Source: Variovorax paradoxus (GTDB lineage Bacteria > Pseudomonadota > Gammaproteobacteria > Burkholderiales > Burkholderiaceae_C). Taken from it: a DNA stretch of 64,000 nucleotides. Shown in pieces: positions 60,103 through 64,000 of the stretch. Position numbers and translations under genes: made by a program. The stretch spans positions 4,960,001-5,024,000 of the forward strand of contig CP063166.1 of the NCBI GenBank assembly GCA_016806145.1. Reading direction: 5' to 3'. Each line of letters starts with the position of its first letter. Position 1 is the first letter of the stretch. Below the pieces are notes generated by a model. That model did no database searches. It was given only the letters and a program-made list of their open reading frames with translations, and was not told the DNA's origin.

Positions 60103-61035
60103 CTACGACACGACCTGGTAGTACAGGTTCTGCGGATGCCGCGCCTGCGCGAAGAAGAACCAGCGCTCGGCCAGCAAGCCCGGCGCCTGCACCAGCACCG
60201 CGAGCAGCCAGGGGAGCGCGGCCGCGCTCGCGAGGCCCCAGGCCAGCAGCAGCGCGGGCAGCGCGAAGGCCAGCAGCAGGAAGCCCAGCTTGACCTGGCG
60301 CAGCGCGAGCTGCGAGGCGCCATGGAAGAACTCGCGCGTATTGAACGAGCCCGCCGACATGCCCATCGACTTCTGCACCAGCTTGTGCGTGCGGATGCCC
60401 GTGGCCGACTGCAGGGTGGAGCGTGGGCGCAGCCGCGCATTGCGGCGCAGGCTGAACGCACGCACGGCCCAGGCCACGAGCGTGAGGGCCAGCGCCCATG
60501 GGCCGAAGGCCTGCACGAAGCGCACCTCGCCGGCCCCTGCCGCGAGCGCGCAGGCCAGCACCAGGCCCGACGACAACCCGATCAGCATGAAGTTGGCGAT
60601 GGTCAGCGGATGCGCCCATTCCTGGATGAAGCGCAGGCAGGCGTAGATCATCGCGGTGCAGTACCAGAGTGCGACGGCGCCCCCCAGCACGAGCACGGGC
60701 AGCAGCACCGACCAGGGCGCCACGACCTCGAGCCGCAGCGCGAGCCACCACAGCGCGACCAGCGCGATGAAGGCCGGCAGCACGATCACCTCGCGCGACA
60801 TCCACGAGGTGCGCCACATCAGCACCGCGCGCCAGGCGCGCGTCTTGCGGCCCAGGTGCATGAACGAGGCCGCGAGGCCCGCGACCAGCAGCACTTCGGC
60901 CAGCGCCAGCGCGCTGCCGAGGAAGCCCGGCGACAGCCCGAGGCCGAACAGCACGGCCAGCGCGAGCGCGGCCACCAGGCCCTGCGCGGCGCCGGCCAGC
61001 GTGGTGAAGAAGAGGATCGAGAAGGCGGGATGCAT
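60103..61035 (-). CDS. soeC: DmsC-like membrane anchor subunit, probable SoeC
   Basis: 310 residues with about eight hydrophobic segments, of the DmsC/NrfD-related anchor type that links a molybdoenzyme to the quinone pool. It follows the iron-sulfur gene by five bases, the last of three genes in order A-B-C. Starts at ATG 61035. Among such complexes the DmsC-type anchor with this order fits the SoeABC sulfite dehydrogenase known in purple sulfur bacteria and several betaproteobacteria, but DMSO or another reductase cannot be excluded. Confidence 0.72.
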   Translation of the reverse strand: MHPAFSILFFTTLAGAAQGLVAALALAVLFGLGLSPGFLGSALALAEVLLVAGLAASFMHLGRKTRAWRAVLMWRTSWMSREVIVLPAFIALVALWWLALRLEVVAPWSVLLPVLVLGGAVALWYCTAMIYACLRFIQEWAHPLTIANFMLIGLSSGLVLACALAAGAGEVRFVQAFGPWALALTLVAWAVRAFSLRRNARLRPRSTLQSATGIRTHKLVQKSMGMSAGSFNTREFFHGASQLALRQVKLGFLLLAFALPALLLAWGLASAAALPWLLAVLVQAPGLLAERWFFFAQARHPQNLYYQVVS

Positions 61036-61040
61036 GCGCG

Positions 61041-61712
61041 CTACTCCGGCGTGCCCTGCGCGGGCGCGGCCATGTTGCGGCGCGGCAGGTAGCGGTTGGC
61101 GGGGTTGGTCTCCCACTCGGGCATCAGCGCATAGCCGCCGCGCTCGCGGATCGCGCGCGAGACCTCGGAGTCGGGGTCCTTCACGTCGCCGAACAGGCGC
61201 GCGCCGGTGGGGCAGGCCTTCACGCAGGCGGGCTTGCGGTCTTCCTTGGGCAACTGCTCGTCGTAGATGCGGTCGACGCACAGCGTGCACTTGGTCATGA
61301 CCTGGCGTTCCTCGTCGAGCTCGCGCGCGCCGTAGGGACAGGCCCAGGCGCAGTACTTGCAGCCGATGCACTTGTCGTAGTCGACCAGCACGATGCCGTC
61401 CTCCTTGCGCTTGTAGCTCGCGCCGGTCGGACAGACGGGCACGCAGGGCGGGTCCTCGCAGTGCAGGCAGCTCTTGGGGAAGTGCACGGTGTCGGTATTC
61501 GGGAACGAACCGGCCTCGTAGGTCTGCACGCGATTGAAGAAGGTGCCCGTGGGGTTGGCGCCATAGGGCTCGAAATCCGCGAGCGGGCCCGCGCTGCCCG
61601 AGGTGTTCCACTGCTTGCACGAGGTCACGCAGGCATGGCAGCCGACGCAGACGTTGAGGTCGATGACGAGGGCGAGCTGCTTGGCGAGGGTTTCGCCGGG
61701 CTCGGCGCGCAC
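61041..61712 (-). CDS. soeB: Four-cluster ferredoxin subunit, probable SoeB
   Basis: 223 residues. Four cysteine clusters are seen: C-V-G-C-H-A-C, C-L-H-C-E-D-P-P-C, C-I-G-C-K-Y-C-A-W-A-C, and C-T-L-C with C-V-K-A-C. They should hold four [4Fe-4S] centres that carry electrons from catalytic subunit to membrane anchor. GTG at 61712 is chosen because homology begins there; the upstream frame runs into a palindromic repeat. GGGGAGGGGG from that repeat may serve as ribosome site. Confidence 0.85.
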   Translation of the reverse strand: MRAEPGETLAKQLALVIDLNVCVGCHACVTSCKQWNTSGSAGPLADFEPYGANPTGTFFNRVQTYEAGSFPNTDTVHFPKSCLHCEDPPCVPVCPTGASYKRKEDGIVLVDYDKCIGCKYCAWACPYGARELDEERQVMTKCTLCVDRIYDEQLPKEDRKPACVKACPTGARLFGDVKDPDSEVSRAIRERGGYALMPEWETNPANRYLPRRNMAAPAQGTPE

Positions 61713-61721
61713 GGTATGTCC

Positions 61722-61742
61722 CCCTCCCCCAGAGGGGGAGGG
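61722..61742. repeat. Palindromic repeat inside the A-B junction of the molybdoenzyme operon
   Basis: The same GC-rich palindrome as at 40028-40048, in the opposite orientation. It sits between the catalytic and iron-sulfur genes, just upstream of the iron-sulfur start. Confidence 0.85.
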
Positions 61743-61815
61743 AGAAAGGCACCGGCAGCTTCCGCCACGGGCTGGGGCTGCGATGCGCTCGCCAGCAAGT
61801 CCTTCAACCACTGCA

Positions 61816-64000
61816 TCATTTCCGCCCCCTCCCCGCAAAGTACGTCAACACCTGCGCCGCCTTGCCCAGCACCCCGGGCGCGCTCGGCATGCTCGCGAAC
61901 TGCGGATAGCTCTCCTCGGGTTCGCCGGGCTCCGCCGGCCGGATGCGCACGCGCACGTCGTACCAGCCGGCCTGCCCCGTGATCGGATCCGAATTGCTGA
62001 TGCGCCCGCTGGCCGTGCCCGCGCACGGCAGCTCCTCGCTGATCAGGTGGTTGAGCAGGAAGCCCTTGCGCGCCTCGTCGGCGCCCGGCGCGAGCTGCCA
62101 TGCGCCATCGGCCTTGCCGATCGCATTCCAGGTCCACACGGTGCCGGGCTCGACCGCCTCGCTGTAGCGCAGCATGCAGCGCACCTTGCCCCACTGGCTC
62201 TCGACCCAGCACCAGCCGCCATCGGCAATGCCCGCCGCTTCGGCCGTCACGGGATTCACGTGCAGGTAGTTGTGGCTGTGGATCTGCCGCAGCCACGCGT
62301 TCTGCGAATCCCACGAGTGGTACATCGCCATCGGCCGCTGCGTGAGCGCATTGAGCGGATAGGCCGCGGTGTCGGTCGCGGCCTCCTCGAGCGGCGCATA
62401 CCAGAAGGGCAGCGGATCGAAGTAGGTGGCGATGCGCTCGCGCAGGCCCTCGGGCGGCTGGCGGCCCGCGCTCTTGCCCTGCGCGGCGAGGCGGAAGCTC
62501 TGCAGCGTGTCGGAGTACAGCGCGAGCTGCACCGGGTCGTTGCGCTGGCGCCAGCCCTTGTCCTTCGCGAAGTCGAGGTACTCGCGATTCCAGTTGCGCA
62601 TGTAGTGCATGGTCTCGGGCATGTGGTACTGGAACACGCAGTTGTTCTGCGCATAGGCCTCCCACTGCTTGGGATTGGGCTCGCCGCGCAGGTGCTCGGT
62701 GCCGTCCTTGCCGCGCCAGCCCATCAGAAAGCCGATGCCCGGCTGCGGCTGGAAGTTGACGACGAAGTCGGGATAGTCGGCGTACTTGCGGCCACCCTCG
62801 GCCGTGGTGAAGGCCGGAAACTTCAGCCGCGAGGCCAGCTCGATCAGCACCTCCTGGAAGGGCTTGCATTGCCCCGTGGGCGGCACCACCGGGATGCGCA
62901 CCGAATCGACCGGCCCGTCGAACTCCGAGATCGGCCGGTCGAGCATGCTCATCGCATCGTGGCGCTCGAGGTAGGTGGTGTCGGGCAGCACCAGGTCGGC
63001 GAAGGCCACGGTCTCGCTCTGGAAGGCATCGCACACCACCAGGAACGGGATCATGTACTCGCCCTGCTCGTCCTTGCGATTGAGCATCTCGCGCACGGCC
63101 ATCGTGTTCATGCTCGAGTTCCACGCCATGTTGGCCATGAAGATCAGCAAGGTGTCGATGCGGTAGGGATCGCCCTTCACCGCGTTGGTGATGACGTTGT
63201 GCATCAGCCCGTGGGCCGACAGCGGATGCTCCCACGAGAAGGCATGGTCGATGCGGATCGGCGAGCCGTCGGGGTTGATCGCGAGCTCGTCGGGGCTGGC
63301 CGGGAAGCCCAGCGGCGCCGCATTGAGCGGCGTGTTGGGCTGGATCATGCCGGGGTCGTTGAAGGCCCGGTAGTTGGGCACGATGTGGCGCGGATACGGC
63401 GCCTTGTGGCGAAAGCCACCGGGCGCGTCGATGGTGCCGAGCACGCTCATCAGGATCGCGAGCGCGCGCACGGTCTGGAAGCCGTTCGAATGCGCGGCCA
63501 GCCCGCGCATCGCATGAAAGGCCACGGGCCGCGCCTGTGTCGTCTCGTGCCGCTTGCCCCAGGCATCGGTCCAGGCGATCGGCAGTTCGAAGGCCTGGCG
63601 CAGCGCGGTCTCGCCCATCTCGCGCGCCAGTTGGCGGATGCGCGCGGCATCGATGCCGGTGATGGCCTGCGCCCATTCGGGTGTGCAGCTGGCCACGCGC
63701 TCGCGCAGCAGCTGGAACGAGGGCGCGACGCGCGTGCCGTCGGCCAGCGTGTAGTGGCCCTCGAGCGCGGGATCGCAGCCATCGGCGATGCCTTCGGGAT
63801 ACGCGGGCTTCACCGTGCCGCTGGCCTTGTCCCACACCAGCTTGTTGTGCGGGTGGCGGCCATCGCCCGGCGGACCGCGCTCGGGGTCGAAGGCGAACAG
63901 GCCCTCGCGCTCGCCCTCGTCGAGCACCACCAGCTGCGGCGCGTTGGTGAAGCGCTGGAGGAAGGCATGGTCGATCAGCTCGCTCGCGATCAGCTCGTGC
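61816..64000 (-). CDS. soeA: Molybdopterin oxidoreductase catalytic subunit, probable SoeA, N-terminus cut by window edge
   Basis: At least 728 codons are in the window and the frame is open at 64000, so the N-terminal iron-sulfur site and molybdenum ligand are missing. What is present is the DMSO-reductase-superfamily body: L-V-V-C-D-A-F-Q-S-E-T, followed by A-D-L-V-L-P-D-T-T-Y-L-E-R, and a C-terminal molydopterin-binding domain (H-V-N-P-V-T-A-E-A-A-G-I-A). The segments M-I-Q-P-N-T-P-L-N and L-L-I-F-M-A-N-M-A-W-N-S-S-M-N resemble SoeA, in my memory of the family. With the B and C genes behind it this is likely a sulfite-oxidising, quinone-linked enzyme, facing the cytoplasm. Confidence 0.75.
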   Translation of the reverse strand, partial: HELIASELIDHAFLQRFTNAPQLVVLDEGEREGLFAFDPERGPPGDGRHPHNKLVWDKASGTVKPAYPEGIADGCDPALEGHYTLADGTRVAPSFQLLRERVASCTPEWAQAITGIDAARIRQLAREMGETALRQAFELPIAWTDAWGKRHETTQARPVAFHAMRGLAAHSNGFQTVRALAILMSVLGTIDAPGGFRHKAPYPRHIVPNYRAFNDPGMIQPNTPLNAAPLGFPASPDELAINPDGSPIRIDHAFSWEHPLSAHGLMHNVITNAVKGDPYRIDTLLIFMANMAWNSSMNTMAVREMLNRKDEQGEYMIPFLVVCDAFQSETVAFADLVLPDTTYLERHDAMSMLDRPISEFDGPVDSVRIPVVPPTGQCKPFQEVLIELASRLKFPAFTTAEGGRKYADYPDFVVNFQPQPGIGFLMGWRGKDGTEHLRGEPNPKQWEAYAQNNCVFQYHMPETMHYMRNWNREYLDFAKDKGWRQRNDPVQLALYSDTLQSFRLAAQGKSAGRQPPEGLRERIATYFDPLPFWYAPLEEAATDTAAYPLNALTQRPMAMYHSWDSQNAWLRQIHSHNYLHVNPVTAEAAGIADGGWCWVESQWGKVRCMLRYSEAVEPGTVWTWNAIGKADGAWQLAPGADEARKGFLLNHLISEELPCAGTASGRISNSDPITGQAGWYDVRVRIRPAEPGEPEESYPQFASMPSAPGVLGKAAQVLTYFAGRGRK

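Overview
The window looks like chromosome of a high-GC betaproteobacterium, most probably a Variovorax or a close relative in the Comamonadaceae. The reasons are the very GC-rich coding sequence with many GTG starts, the gene orders cvpA-purF-metZ and gltX followed by tRNA-Ala, tRNA-Glu and tRNA-Asp, the palindromic intergenic repeats, and a lipopeptide siderophore-type NRPS/PKS cluster of the kind described from Variovorax. The genus is inferred from gene content, not from a search.

Region 1 (1-11.7 kb, minus strand): the start of a hybrid NRPS/PKS cluster. A possible Fur box precedes an ECF sigma factor gene and a stand-alone FecR N-terminal (DUF4880) domain gene. A TAAA-N17-CGTC promoter of the PvdS/OrbS type then leads into mbtH, a type II thioesterase, an NRPS (FAAL-ACP-C-A-PCP) and a PKS (KS-AT-KR) that runs off the left edge. 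The natural reading is iron starvation > Fur > sigma factor > lipopeptide siderophore. The A-domain pocket and the AT motif suggest a basic residue extended by one, possibly methylated, ketide unit.

Region 2 (11.8-32.8 kb): mostly core genes. It holds a ParB-like protein, a YSC84 lipoprotein, a divergent SDR/AraC pair, three tRNAs, gltX, metZ, purF, cvpA, a SPOR-domain protein, folC, an ArsC-like reductase, ppnP, argG, murB, yajQ, an aspartic protease, a Rid protein, plsY, a YbaK deacylase, an aldo-keto reductase and an alpha/beta hydrolase.

Region 3 (32.9-40.0 kb): a probable sulfur/methionine uptake region. It has metN-metI-metQ on the minus strand, two more MetQ-like binding proteins on the plus strand, a DszA/NtaA/SnaA-type flavin monooxygenase and an Asp/Glu-racemase-family enzyme, separated by REP-like repeats.

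Region 4 (40.2-46 kb): prfB with its programmed +1 frameshift, a HAD phosphatase, pepN, fbp and tRNA-Thr.

Region 5 (46-51.4 kb): an accessory patch starting at tRNA-Thr. It holds a DUF4124 protein, an HNH endonuclease resembling ScoMcrA-type modification-dependent enzymes, small hypotheticals, a nonsense-broken pseudogene, an orphan Hcp, a sirtuin without the usual zinc cysteines, a membrane protein and a 3' tRNA remnant at about 51.35 kb.

Region 6 (51.4-64 kb): a carbohydrate ABC importer with a divergent LacI regulator and four AACGTT operator cores, a phosphate acyltransferase, a GNAT enzyme, a lipoprotein esterase, an AraC regulator, and an A-B-C molybdoenzyme operon that best fits the SoeABC sulfite dehydrogenase. 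Its catalytic gene runs off the right edge. No CRISPR array, rRNA operon, complete insertion sequence or prophage was seen.
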